Shown here in pieces: positions 7,416 through 16,591 of a stretch of 34,817 nt of DNA (its first letter is position 1; the number at the start of each line of letters is the position of its first letter). The notes under the pieces are model-generated. The model saw nothing but the letters and a program-made list of their open reading frames with translations. It was not told the DNA's origin and ran no database searches. Source of the DNA: Syntrophorhabdaceae bacterium (GTDB lineage Bacteria; Desulfobacterota; Syntrophorhabdia; Syntrophorhabdales; Syntrophorhabdaceae); NCBI GenBank assembly GCA_036504895.1, contig DASXUJ010000010.1, positions 1 to 34,817 on the forward strand. Reading direction: 5' to 3'. The translations under genes and the position numbers were made by a program.

Positions 7416-7751
7416 CTACCTTTGACACATAATCTGTATTAATTTGGCGGGCGCAGTATCATCTGGTATGTTAATATTTGCCCTATCGAAACCGTTTTGT
7501 CCCCTGTTTACGCTAATTTGCGTTCTAAGAGCCTGGACGGTTAGTATTGCGCTTTCTATGAAAGAATCGTTATTGCTGATAATTGTAGCGCGTTCATCTG
7601 GTTCCATCGTATCTAACGCCACCGGAGGGGTCTCTGTTAAAAACCGGATGGTTATATTGGGAGGTGCGTTAAGAACATTTGCTATTGTCTCTAAAGACCG
7701 AACAAGCTCATTATCCGGTATTTTGAATATGTTAAAAGATTTATCAGCCAC
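7416..7751 (-). CDS. hypothetical protein (AT-rich, island gene)
   Basis: I do not recognise this 111-residue protein. It starts at a GTG preceded by AAGGGG. It is acidic, has no signal peptide or transmembrane segment, and shows an amphipathic N-terminal helix (residues 8-28). Like the SGNH gene it is AT-rich, so both may have arrived together. Upstream, on the minus strand, TTGACAAACCACACCC resembles the -35 region of the RAYT copies, though the -10 is poor. A non-coding origin cannot be excluded. Confidence 0.45.
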   Translation of the reverse strand: MADKSFNIFKIPDNELVRSLETIANVLNAPPNITIRFLTETPPVALDTMEPDERATIISNNDSFIESAILTVQALRTQISVNRGQNGFDRANINIPDDTAPAKLIQIMCQR

Positions 7752-8122
7752 AATGCAACCCCTTATTTAGCAATCTTAAGACCTATTCTCCCAGTAAAGG
7801 GTGTGGTTTGTCAACCAATTAGCTGATGAGCCTGCCTATCATTGTGATTGAATATCTGGAGTGTCATCTATGCGTTGGAACGCCAACCCCCCCAAACCCC
7901 CTTCCATCGGCCTGTATTCTTTCTCATATCAAGGCGGGAAGAAGGAGTCGACGCCGGCGTACTCTTAGTAAGTCAAGGAAAGCGACGACGCGCCCAACGC
8001 GGAGATGGGGAAGAAGACAGGCCGATGAGACGCGCCCAACGCGGAGATGGTCAAGAAGACGGGTTGATGAGATGATGGGAAATAGCTCGCCAAACCCAAT
8101 GATCCCGTGATATCTTTCTTTT
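7752..8122. other. gene-free stretch between the island and the addAB operon
   Basis: No convincing gene is visible. The short open frames here give low-complexity, arginine-rich translations without ribosome binding sites. The region holds a RAYT-promoter-like TTGACA segment (7796-7816, minus strand) and a 42-bp tandem duplication (7987-8070). The promoter of the downstream helicase gene should lie here, but I see no clear -35/-10 pair. Confidence 0.4.
7987..8070. repeat. two tandem copies of a 42-bp unit
   Basis: Units 7987-8028 and 8029-8070 share GACGCGCCCAACGCGGAGAT, then differ at a few positions before AAGAAGAC and GATGA. There are only two copies and no spacer, so this is a simple duplication and not a CRISPR. 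The 42-bp period is a multiple of three, so it would keep any frame open. Confidence 0.8.
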
Positions 8123-11100
8123 ATGCCCATCGATCACCAATCCCCCCACATCATCACCGTAAAATCCTCCGCCGGCGCCGGAAAGACCTATAACCTGGCC
8201 CTCCGCTACCTCCAACTCTTAGCCTTACCTTCCCCCTCCGGCACCAACGCCCTAAAGAGCCGCATCTGCAACATCGTAGCCATCACCTTCACCAACAAGG
8301 CCGCCGCCGAGATGCGAAGCCGCATTACGGACTGGATGAAGAGGATCATCCTCGACATACCCTTTAAAGGCTCTACCCTTACGCCCATCGACCAGATCCT
8401 CGGAGACGGCGCCGATCCCCGGGTGCGGGCGGACCTTATGCGGACGGTGGAGGAGGATTTTGAGAACCTGGTGCGGAATTTTTATGATTTTAAGGTGGGC
8501 ACCATCGACTCTTTCGTGAACCTTACCCTCAAGGCCTCGGCTTTCAAGCTGGGGCTGCCTCCTGACTTCGAGATCTCTCTTGATTCGGCCCTCTATGTGG
8601 ATGCGGTGCTTCAGGAGTGCCTTCAGGAGATCCTTGAGGACCGGGAGGTAAAGCGGCGCTTCGATGACTTCCTGTGGGCTTATCTGGAGATCGAGGGGGA
8701 GAACGCGGCGTGGGCGCCTGCCCGGTTCCTTACGGAGACGGTCTACCGGTTCTGGAAGGAGGAGACCAAGGAGAACAAGGAGTTCCTTTCGGGGCCGGGG
8801 CTCGATCATGTCATTGATCTGGGGCGGGAGATCGCCCGGGATGCGGAAGGACTCCTCGCCTTGCTTACTGAGGCTGACGGCTTGAAGGTCCGGAAGGATT
8901 TCCTCAATGCCCTCGAGAACCTCTCGGGCCTGACCCGGACCGATTTCAAGGGGAGCGCCTGTTACAAACGGCCCACCCTGGCCGGATCGCTCAACAAGGG
9001 GAGCGCCCCTGCGGACGAGGCATGGGAGGAGGCGTGGACCGGCATTCGGGGGCTCATTGCATCTTACGTGGAGGGGCTCGCGGAGACGAAGTTTTCTTCC
9101 TATCTCGAAGTGTACTCCCTTTTTAAGGACCGGCTGCGGCGGGAAGTGACCTTTCGCCAGCGGCTCATCCTTATCGAGGAGCTCAATAAGCTCCTCCAGG
9201 ACGTGATCTGCGGCGAGCATTTCATTCCCGAGATCTATTATGCCCTGGCGGAGCGGTATTCCCATTTCCTTATCGATGAATTTCAGGATACGAACCACCT
9301 CCAGTGGAAAAATATCGGCATCCTCGCGGACGAGGCATTATCGCGGGGCGGGACCCTCTTCGTGGTGGGGGACAAGAAGCAGGCGATTTACCGGTGGCGT
9401 GGAGGCAAGGCCGAGCTGGTCGATGAGATTTCCTCCTCCTATCCCTCATACCCGGTCCATCCCGTCTGCCTCGACATCAATTACCGGAGCGGCGAGCACG
9501 TGATCGCCTTCAATAACGCCCTTTTCGACCGGGATAATATGACGCGCCTCCTGGGTTCCGTGGCGAACGGCGATATGCCGGGGGATTGGAGCCGGATCGT
9601 CGAGACCTACGAGGGGTCGGGCCAGCAGTGCCTCGCGGCGAAGAAGAAAGCGGGATATGTCTACGTGGAGCGGGTCGACGGGGAATCCGGGGACGGGCAG
9701 CTCTCGAAAGACGAGAGGGAGCGGCTCATCGCCGGGAAGGTGGGGGATATTGTAAGGGAGATCAGGGAGCGGGGCGTCTACGAAGACCGGGAGATCGCGG
9801 TCCTGGTGCGGCGGCGCCACGAGGCGGAGCTGGTGGTGAAGAAGCTCCTCGAAGCCGGGGTCAGTGTGGACTCGGAGTTTACGGTCAACGTGAAGAATAA
9901 TGTCCTCGTCCGGGAGACGATCGGTTTTCTCCAGTTCCTGAGCGCGCCTCATGACGACGCGGCCCTCGCGGGGTTCCTCACGGGCGCCCTCTTTTCGGGC
10001 CTCTGTGCAATCGATCCGAAGGAGATCATGCTCTGGATTACCCGTCAACGGCTCTCCGTCGAGGTGCGCATTCTCCTCTACCGGGCCTTCCAGCGCGATT
10101 TTCCCTTGCCCTGGGAGGAATATTTCGCCCCCTTCTTTAAAAGCGCCGGGTATCTCCCCCTCTACGAGCTTTTTGTCCTCTCCCTCAAAAGGTGGGCGGT
10201 CCTCGAGCGCTTTCCCGAGGAGGCGCCTTACTTTCTCCACCTTTGCGAGATGATAAAGAAGAGGGAGGGGCTGGGGAGCAACAACCTCACCGGTTTTCTC
10301 CAGTTCTGGAAGGGCGCGGCCGGTTCCGCCTTCGGAGATACGCGGGAGGATGACGGGCCTTTTCTCCTCAAGACTACCGAAGGGGCGAACGCGGTCAAGG
10401 TGCTCACCGTGCACAAGGCCAAGGGCCTCCAGTTCGGGGTGGTGATCCTCCCCTTTCTTAAGCTCGCGAGCTTCGGCGCTGCCGACAGGCGCGACAAGGG
10501 CAAGTTCTTCACCGCCGGCGCGGAAGGGCTGAGGCTCCTCCACATCAAGAAGGAATATGCCGAATATTCCCCTCGCCTGAAAGAGGTCTATCTCGAAAAG
10601 GAGACGGAATATCTCGTCGATGAGATCAATAACGCCTATGTGGCCTGTACCCGGGCGGAAAAGGAGCTTTACATAATCCTCGCCGATTCGGACCGGCAGA
10701 AGAATTATCTCATCGACTACGTCTTCTCCATGGAAGAGTTTGCCGATTATCGGTCTCAATCCGCTATCGAGATCGGCAGTAAGAGAGAAAGGGAAGGGAT
10801 AAGACCGGCTATGGATGAAGGCCCTGCGACCCCGGAGATTTGTAAACCCGACCTTTCCATTTTCGGTCGCACCCTGGCAGCCGACTCGACCGGAAAGGGG
10901 GGCGAGATCCGATGGATGGAGAAGGTGCGGGCCAAGTTCGAGCCGCCCGAGGGCTGCTCCCGCGACCAGGTGAGGGCAAAGAGGAAAGGGGACGTGATCC
11001 ACTACATCCTCTCCCTCATTACCTTCCTGCCTCCCGAGGCGGATGCCTTTCTCGTGGATGCATGCCGCCGGGGCGCGATGCGGTTCGGCCTTAACGAGCA

Positions 11101-11422
11101 CGAGGAGGAGATCCGCCGCTTCATCACCCGCTTCTTCAGGCATGAGCCCTTCAGAAGGTTCTTCCTGCCCGGAGAAGAGGAAACCCTCGTCTACACGGAA
11201 AAAGAGCTGACCGACAGGCGGGGGGACGCCTATAAGGCCGACAGGATCATGATCTGCGGCGGGTTTGTCGACGTGATCGATTTCAAGACCGGCGAGACCC
11301 GAAGCGCGGCCCACCGGAGCCAGATCGCCAATTACGGCCGCCTCCTTCAGGAGATCCACCCGGAAAAGACGGTGCGGAAATACCTCCTCTATATTGACGA
11401 GAACAAGGTGGAGGCTTTATGA
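8123..11422 (+). CDS. addA: AddA-like UvrD-family helicase-nuclease subunit
   Basis: This SF1A DNA helicase with a C-terminal nuclease processes double-strand breaks for RecA-dependent repair. Motifs in order are Walker A SSAGAGKT (15-22), ITFTNKAAAEMR (motif Ia), LIDEFQDT (motif II, about 383), VGDKKQAIYRWRGG (III, about 415), DINYRSGEHV (IV, about 450), VLTVHKAKGLQFG (V, about 758) and YVACTRAEKELYII (VI, about 839). The RecB-type nuclease signature VDVIDFKTGE is at about 1048-1057, so helicase and nuclease both look intact. The 1099-residue length fits AddA. No strong ribosome binding site precedes the ATG. Its stop overlaps the start of the next gene (ATGA), which implies translational coupling. 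RecB is less likely given the AddB-type partner. Confidence 0.9.
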   Translation: MPIDHQSPHIITVKSSAGAGKTYNLALRYLQLLALPSPSGTNALKSRICNIVAITFTNKAAAEMRSRITDWMKRIILDIPFKGSTLTPIDQILGDGADPRVRADLMRTVEEDFENLVRNFYDFKVGTIDSFVNLTLKASAFKLGLPPDFEISLDSALYVDAVLQECLQEILEDREVKRRFDDFLWAYLEIEGENAAWAPARFLTETVYRFWKEETKENKEFLSGPGLDHVIDLGREIARDAEGLLALLTEADGLKVRKDFLNALENLSGLTRTDFKGSACYKRPTLAGSLNKGSAPADEAWEEAWTGIRGLIASYVEGLAETKFSSYLEVYSLFKDRLRREVTFRQRLILIEELNKLLQDVICGEHFIPEIYYALAERYSHFLIDEFQDTNHLQWKNIGILADEALSRGGTLFVVGDKKQAIYRWRGGKAELVDEISSSYPSYPVHPVCLDINYRSGEHVIAFNNALFDRDNMTRLLGSVANGDMPGDWSRIVETYEGSGQQCLAAKKKAGYVYVERVDGESGDGQLSKDERERLIAGKVGDIVREIRERGVYEDREIAVLVRRRHEAELVVKKLLEAGVSVDSEFTVNVKNNVLVRETIGFLQFLSAPHDDAALAGFLTGALFSGLCAIDPKEIMLWITRQRLSVEVRILLYRAFQRDFPLPWEEYFAPFFKSAGYLPLYELFVLSLKRWAVLERFPEEAPYFLHLCEMIKKREGLGSNNLTGFLQFWKGAAGSAFGDTREDDGPFLLKTTEGANAVKVLTVHKAKGLQFGVVILPFLKLASFGAADRRDKGKFFTAGAEGLRLLHIKKEYAEYSPRLKEVYLEKETEYLVDEINNAYVACTRAEKELYIILADSDRQKNYLIDYVFSMEEFADYRSQSAIEIGSKREREGIRPAMDEGPATPEICKPDLSIFGRTLAADSTGKGGEIRWMEKVRAKFEPPEGCSRDQVRAKRKGDVIHYILSLITFLPPEADAFLVDACRRGAMRFGLNEHEEEIRRFITRFFRHEPFRRFFLPGEEETLVYTEKELTDRRGDAYKADRIMICGGFVDVIDFKTGETRSAAHRSQIANYGRLLQEIHPEKTVRKYLLYIDENKVEAL

Positions 11423-14256
11423 GGCCCCTCTACTCGATCCCCTTCGGGACGGACTTCATCGACGTCCTCGCCGCCTTTATCCTGAAAAGCGGCAGGCCCC
11501 TTCACGAGATCGCCGTGGTCTTCCCCGGCAAGAGGCCTGCCTTGTACCTCAGGCGGCGGCTGGCGGAGAGCCTGGCCGGTCCCTTTTATTCCCCGGCCTT
11601 TTTCTCCATCGAAGAATTCGTCGATTTTCTGGCCCTGAAGGCCTATCCCTCCTACTCGGACATCGAATACAACGACGCGATCTGGCTTCTCCACCAGGCG
11701 GTCCTCTCCCTCGACGAGTTTCACGGCCACAAGCTGGGAGGGAAAGGGTTCGACCGGTTCTACTATTGGGGACAGTATCTCTTCTCTTTTATCGACCAGA
11801 TCGACGGCGAGGACGTCTCCCCCGAGAGGCTCCGCTCCCTCGAAAGGAACGCGGAGCTGGGCTACGACGTGCCGGAGAGCATCAACGACCTCCTCACCCA
11901 CGTGAGCGCGCTGAGAGAGAGGTTCCATGCCATGCTCGACGAAGAAGGACTCTTCACGAGGGGCTATAAATACGTCAAGACCCTTGAGGCTTTAGACGGG
12001 CTCCCCCTCGACGAGTTCAGCCATATCTATTTTGCCGGCCCCTTCGGCCTCACGGGCGTGGAAAAAGAGATCACCCGGCGGCTCTGGAAGCGCGGCGCCT
12101 CCGACGTGATCCTGGAAGGCGACCCCGCTGAATGGCCCATCCTCAACCGCCTCGTCTCCTATTTCGGCGCGGAGGTGGAGACGATCCCCTGCGAAAGACG
12201 ATCCCCTGCTGAAATTGCGTTCCATTCCGGATTCGATACCCATGCCCAGGCGCTTAAATGCCTTGAAGTGCTCGAAAAGAGCGAGCCGGGGAAGACTGCC
12301 GTCGTACTGCCCCTGTCGGAGGCCCTTTTCCCCCTTCTCACCTTTGCCGTCGATCGGGTGGAGACGCCTTATAACATATCCCTCGGCTATCCCCTGGAGC
12401 GCACGCCCGTGTTCGACCTCATCGCCAATGTGGCGGCTGCCCAGACCGCGATGCGGGAGAGGGGATATTATCCCGCCAAGTCTTACCTCGCGGTGGCTCT
12501 CCATCCCTTCGTGAAGAACCTGGGACTCGACGAGGGACTGAGAAACCTGCTCCTCACCTTGGAGAGGGCCCTCGCGGGAGACGTGTTCGGCAGCCCCGTG
12601 GCCCTTCGGGCCTTTGTCACCCTCACTGACATGGAACGGGCGGCGCGCCTGATCGCCGAGGGCGACGAGGCCGGCTCGGAGAACCTGAAAGGAGCGCTCA
12701 AGGCCCTCGTTGAGATCCACACCCTCTTTTTCCGTGCCTTTGAAAAGGCGAAGACCCTTTATGATTTTGCGGAAGGCTTGGGCCGCCTTCTCGATTTTAT
12801 CCTCAGGAATACGCCGGTCCGTGCCTACGTGCTCTCGGGCGAGATATTCACCCGCGCCTTCGAGCTTCTCGACAAGATAAAGGGCGCGCGGTTCAGCCGC
12901 GAGATATTCGATCCAAGGGAGAAAGAGAACCGGCGGACCGTCTCCGATTTTCTCCTCCAGTTCCTGAAGAGCGCGAGCCTCCCCTTCGACACGCGGCCCA
13001 TCGAGCCCCTCGAGATCATAGGCGTTCTTGAATCGAGGAACCTGAGCTTCGACACGGTCGTCATGCTTGATGTGAACGAAGGGGTAATGCCCCAGTCCAG
13101 GAAGATCGACCCCCTCGTGCCCCTCGGGGTCTACGACAAGCTCGGTATACCGTCTACGGAATACCAGGAGGAGATCTACCGGTACTATTTCACCCGCCTC
13201 ATAGAATCGGCCCGGCACGTGCACCTCATCTATGCGGACGCGGAAGACCGGCCGAGAAGCAGGTATATCGAGCAGCTCATCTGGCAAAAGGAGAAGGCGG
13301 CAGGGGCACTCGACGTGGTCCCCGTGGACCGGACCACAGTACGGATAAGGCTCACGCCGGGAAGGGCACTTCCCGCCGTCGAAAAAGGCGACGAGGTCTG
13401 GAACGCCCTGACTACCCGCGTCTACTCGCCTTCCGATATCGACGACTATATCCGCTGCCCCGTCTTCTTTTATTTCGGGCGCATCCTCAGGTTCGAGGAG
13501 AGGAAGGAGGTCTCGGAGGAGATGGATGTCATGGACCGGGGCCACATCATCCACCAGATACTCTTTCACACATTCCTTCCTTTCAAAGAGAGGGAGATCG
13601 ACCCCTCCATGTACGAGGCGCTGAAGGTATCCATGACGGACGCCCTGGAAAGGGAGTTCAGGCACCGGGTCATCACGGGTGAGTTCTACATGTTCAAGAA
13701 GCTCGCTTTCTTCAAGCTCGACGCCTTCCTGCGAAAGAACTTGGGGGAAGCCCCGGCGCCCTTTATCGTGAAGCACCTCGAAGCGCCTTTCGATTCCCCC
13801 TTCGACGCGGCCCCAATACCGGTGAGGCTCAAGGGGCGGGTGGACAGGATCGATTTCTGCCCCGGCCGGGATGAATATACCATAGTGGATTACAAAACCG
13901 GGGCCACGAGGGAGTATCCCCGGGGGCTCCTCGGGAAGACGGACTTCGATTCCATAGAGGAGATCCACCGGCGGGTTCCCAGTTTCCAGCTTCCCCTTTA
14001 CGTCCATCTCCTGAGACAGAGCCTCGGCGGTCCTTCGCAAAGAATTAACGGGAAGCTCCTCTTTCTCAAGAATAACCAGGAAGAGGTGTTGTTCAAAACA
14101 GATGAGGCCGGCGAGAGAGATGCCCTCCAGGAGGGATACATGAGGGGCGTGAGTACCGTCTTTACCCATATCCTCGACAGGTCCTTATCCCTTCGGCCTT
14201 TCGACGACCTGTCCTGTGCGGTCTGTCCTTTCAATCTCCTGTGCCACGTTTCATAG
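11419..14256 (+). CDS. addB: AddB-like nuclease subunit with iron-sulfur staple
   Basis: This is the second subunit of the break-processing complex. The N-terminal part is helicase-like but has no Walker A (VVFPGKRPALYLRRRL occupies the equivalent position), as expected for the inactivated AddB motor. The C-terminal PD-(D/E)XK nuclease shows GRVDRID (about 807) and IVDYKTG (about 821-828). Four cysteines frame the nuclease domain as in AddB: C677 in IRCPVFFYF, then C933, C936 and C942 in CAVCPFNLLC, giving the C-x2-C-x5-C spacing known for the AddB 4Fe-4S staple. It overlaps addA by 4 nt. The length (945 aa) is a little shorter than Firmicute AddB. Recognition of a Chi-like site cannot be judged from sequence alone. 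Confidence 0.88.
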   Translation: MRPLYSIPFGTDFIDVLAAFILKSGRPLHEIAVVFPGKRPALYLRRRLAESLAGPFYSPAFFSIEEFVDFLALKAYPSYSDIEYNDAIWLLHQAVLSLDEFHGHKLGGKGFDRFYYWGQYLFSFIDQIDGEDVSPERLRSLERNAELGYDVPESINDLLTHVSALRERFHAMLDEEGLFTRGYKYVKTLEALDGLPLDEFSHIYFAGPFGLTGVEKEITRRLWKRGASDVILEGDPAEWPILNRLVSYFGAEVETIPCERRSPAEIAFHSGFDTHAQALKCLEVLEKSEPGKTAVVLPLSEALFPLLTFAVDRVETPYNISLGYPLERTPVFDLIANVAAAQTAMRERGYYPAKSYLAVALHPFVKNLGLDEGLRNLLLTLERALAGDVFGSPVALRAFVTLTDMERAARLIAEGDEAGSENLKGALKALVEIHTLFFRAFEKAKTLYDFAEGLGRLLDFILRNTPVRAYVLSGEIFTRAFELLDKIKGARFSREIFDPREKENRRTVSDFLLQFLKSASLPFDTRPIEPLEIIGVLESRNLSFDTVVMLDVNEGVMPQSRKIDPLVPLGVYDKLGIPSTEYQEEIYRYYFTRLIESARHVHLIYADAEDRPRSRYIEQLIWQKEKAAGALDVVPVDRTTVRIRLTPGRALPAVEKGDEVWNALTTRVYSPSDIDDYIRCPVFFYFGRILRFEERKEVSEEMDVMDRGHIIHQILFHTFLPFKEREIDPSMYEALKVSMTDALEREFRHRVITGEFYMFKKLAFFKLDAFLRKNLGEAPAPFIVKHLEAPFDSPFDAAPIPVRLKGRVDRIDFCPGRDEYTIVDYKTGATREYPRGLLGKTDFDSIEEIHRRVPSFQLPLYVHLLRQSLGGPSQRINGKLLFLKNNQEEVLFKTDEAGERDALQEGYMRGVSTVFTHILDRSLSLRPFDDLSCAVCPFNLLCHVS

Positions 14257-14272
14257 AAAAGGAGGAAGACGT

Positions 14273-15697
14273 ATGAAGAGAATCATCATTTTCAGTATGG
14301 CCGCGGCCTTTGTGATTTCAGCGGCCCGGTTCGCTCCTGCCGTGGAGAGCCGCTCCACGGACCTCGCGGAGCAGACCTCCGTCGAGGTCACGGTCTATAA
14401 CAGCAACATCGGCCTTGTGAAGGACCAGAGGAAAATACCCTTTATCAAAGGCGTTCAGGAGTTGCGGTTCATGGGCGTGGCGTCCCAGATCATCCCCACG
14501 AGCGTGGGCATCAAGTCCTCCTCCCATCCCGACGGCCTCTCCGTGATCGAGCAGAATTACGAATACGACCTCCTGAATCCCGCAAAGCTCCTCGATAAGT
14601 ATGTGGGCAAGGAAGTGAAGCTCGTCACCAGGAACTCCTATACGGACAAGGAAGAGATCGTGCCGGCCACGATTGTCTCGTCGAACAACGGCACGATAGT
14701 ATATAAGATCGGCAACGAGATCACCTTCAACCATCCCGGAAGGATCATATTTCCCCGCATTCCGGAGAACCTTATCCCCCGGCCCACCCTGGTGTGGCTC
14801 GTCGAGAGCCAGGCAGCCGCCTCCCTCGACGTGGAGGCCCTTTACCTGACCGGCGGAATCAACTGGTATGCCGATTACGTGATGATCCTTGACGAAAAAG
14901 ATACGAGGGCCGACCTCTCGGGCTGGGTCACGATCGACAACAAGAGCGGCGCCATGTATAAGGACGCGCGGCTCAAGCTCGTGGCAGGGGACGTCAACAG
15001 GGTGGAGCAGGTCCGTCCCGCCCAAATGTACCCGTCTCCCGTGAAAAAGGCCGCGGGAGCGCCCCAATTCCAGGAGGAGTCTTTTTTCGAATACCACATT
15101 TATAAGCTGGACCGGCGAACCACCATCAAAGAAAACCAGACCAAGCAGGTAAGCTTCCTCGAAACCCAGGGAATCCCGGTCACGAAGGAATTCATTTACA
15201 AGGGGGCGCCCTATTACTATCAGAGCCGCTATGAAGACCTTATTGCCAAGGAAAAAGTGGCGGTCTACGTGGAGATGATGAACAAGAAGGAGCATAACCT
15301 CGGAATGCCCCTGCCCAAGGGCACCATCAGGGTCTATAAGCTCGACCGCGACGGGAGCCGCCAGTTTATCGGCGAAGACCGGATCGAGCACACGCCGAAA
15401 GACGAGAAGATCAGGGCCCGCCTCGGCTATGCCTTCGATATCGCGGCAAAGAGGAAGCAGACCCAGTGGGAGAAGATATCCAAGGACACCTACGAAGTCG
15501 CCTTCGAGATCACCCTGAGGAACCATAAGAAAGAGGACGTGGTCGTGAAGGTCGTGGAGCCCTTGCCCGGGGACTGGAAGGTATTGGAGTCGTCCCTCGA
15601 GTATACAAAAGAGGATAGCCGTACTATCTTCTTTCAGGCACCCGTCAAAAAGGACGGTGAGACAAAGCTGACCTACCGGGTACGGGTCAAATTCTAG
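14273..15697 (+). CDS. DUF4139 domain protein, exported
   Basis: The start at 14273 follows AGGAGGAAGACGT. A longer frame from 14216 would begin inside addB. Residues 1-23 form a Sec signal ending near APA|VE. The rest resembles the DUF4139 family: an N-terminal beta region beginning VEVTVYNSNIGLVKD and a C-terminal part with DLSGWVTIDNKSG, WYADYVMILDE and a closing beta-sandwich of the type ending in LTYRVRVKF. These proteins are all-beta and extracytoplasmic, and their biochemical role is not established. It follows addB by 16 nt and precedes the DUF169 gene by 50 nt, so it may be cotranscribed with either. Confidence 0.8.
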   Translation: MKRIIIFSMAAAFVISAARFAPAVESRSTDLAEQTSVEVTVYNSNIGLVKDQRKIPFIKGVQELRFMGVASQIIPTSVGIKSSSHPDGLSVIEQNYEYDLLNPAKLLDKYVGKEVKLVTRNSYTDKEEIVPATIVSSNNGTIVYKIGNEITFNHPGRIIFPRIPENLIPRPTLVWLVESQAAASLDVEALYLTGGINWYADYVMILDEKDTRADLSGWVTIDNKSGAMYKDARLKLVAGDVNRVEQVRPAQMYPSPVKKAAGAPQFQEESFFEYHIYKLDRRTTIKENQTKQVSFLETQGIPVTKEFIYKGAPYYYQSRYEDLIAKEKVAVYVEMMNKKEHNLGMPLPKGTIRVYKLDRDGSRQFIGEDRIEHTPKDEKIRARLGYAFDIAAKRKQTQWEKISKDTYEVAFEITLRNHKKEDVVVKVVEPLPGDWKVLESSLEYTKEDSRTIFFQAPVKKDGETKLTYRVRVKF

Positions 15698-15705
15698 AGA
15701 AGAAA

Positions 15706-15723
15706 GTCTGCCCGCGGGCAGAC
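15706..15723. repeat. 18-bp perfect palindrome between DUF4139 and DUF169 genes
   Basis: GTCTGCCCGCGGGCAGAC reads the same on both strands. As RNA it can form a 7-bp stem with a 4-nt loop. It lies 8 bp after the DUF4139 stop and has no T tract, so attenuation, mRNA stabilisation or an operator are all possible. Confidence 0.7.
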
Positions 15724-15747
15724 AGATCAATCAAGGGAGGAACGGAT

Positions 15748-16524
15748 ATGGATGGAGCATTCAAGGGGCGCTTCATGGCCCTGTGGCAGAAATATTTCGG
15801 CGATGCGCCCCTGCCCATGGTCTTTTACTACACGGATAAAGAGGAAGAAGGCGTTATCAAGGTGAAGGCCCCCGAGGTCCACCGGTGCATGGTGGCGGAC
15901 CTGGCGCGGGTGGCCGTGGGGAAAAGCATCCTCTTCGACGCGGGCTCCATCGGCTGCTTCGGGGGCAAGCATTACCTCGGCTATAGCGAGGGGTGGATGC
16001 CCCATTTCGAATATTTCCTCTCCTGCGGCCTCCCCGGCACGGTCGAGGGGGAGCGGTACAAGAAGACGCCCGAGCTGGTAAAGGATTACACGACATTGCT
16101 GCCCGGGTGGAAGGCGCCCGCGCCGTACATGGTGTTTAAAAGATGGGACAAGATCGCCGACGGGGACGATCCCCAGGTGGCGATCTTCTTTGCATCTCCT
16201 GATGTACTTTCAGGGCTCTTTACCCTCGCCAACTTTGACGTGAAGGGGTTGGATGGCGTCATGTCGCCCTTCGGCTCGGGATGCGCCGCGATCGTCCAGT
16301 TCCCTTATCTCGAGCGGGAGACAGAGGGCCCGAAGGCAGTGCTCGGCATGCTCGATGTCTCGGCCCGGCCCTGCGTGAGGCCGAACGTCCTCACCTTCGC
16401 CCTTCCTGTCAAAAGACTGCGGGTCATGGCGGAGAATATGGACGAGAGTTTCCTGACCACGGAAAGCTGGGCAATGGTAAGAAAGAGGATCGATCTCGCC
16501 ACAAAAGAGAAAGCCAAAGCATAA
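15748..16524 (+). CDS. DUF169 family protein
   Basis: The 258-residue protein matches the DUF169 pattern common in anaerobes and methanogens: an N-terminal helical part, PLPMVFYYTD, HRCMVADLARVAVGKS, the Cys/Gly segment GSIGCFGGKHYLGY, and a later SGCAAIVQFPY motif. The cysteines in these segments are typical of the family, whose function is unknown. A ligand- or metal-binding role is often suspected. GGGAGGAACGGAT precedes the ATG. It is immediately upstream of the acyl-CoA synthetase pair, so a role in the same anaerobic carbon pathway is a reasonable guess only. Confidence 0.85.
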   Translation: MDGAFKGRFMALWQKYFGDAPLPMVFYYTDKEEEGVIKVKAPEVHRCMVADLARVAVGKSILFDAGSIGCFGGKHYLGYSEGWMPHFEYFLSCGLPGTVEGERYKKTPELVKDYTTLLPGWKAPAPYMVFKRWDKIADGDDPQVAIFFASPDVLSGLFTLANFDVKGLDGVMSPFGSGCAAIVQFPYLERETEGPKAVLGMLDVSARPCVRPNVLTFALPVKRLRVMAENMDESFLTTESWAMVRKRIDLATKEKAKA

Positions 16525-16537
16525 GAGACAGGTTGCA

Positions 16538-16557
16538 GGCTCTCCCGATCGGGAGCC
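16538..16557. repeat. intercistronic hairpin before the acyl-CoA synthetase genes
   Basis: CTCCCGATCGGGAG (16542-16555) is a perfect palindrome, flanked by partly complementary GGC and CC. It sits 17 bp after the DUF169 stop and about 37 bp before the next start. Together with the palindrome at 15706-15723 it brackets the DUF169 gene, which may set different transcript stability for this cistron. Confidence 0.55.
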
Positions 16558-16591
16558 GGCAGGCAGAATTATTATGCCAAAGGAGGCGCTC

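Noticed and set aside
7987-8070. possible CRISPR-like repeat
   Set aside because: There are only two directly abutting copies and no spacers or cas genes.
9446-11359. 637-codon minus-strand open frame inside addA, and the 725-codon one (11992-14169) inside addB
   Set aside because: Both are antisense to genes with complete family motifs. Long antisense frames are expected from the codon bias of GC-rich genes, and the translations show no domain.
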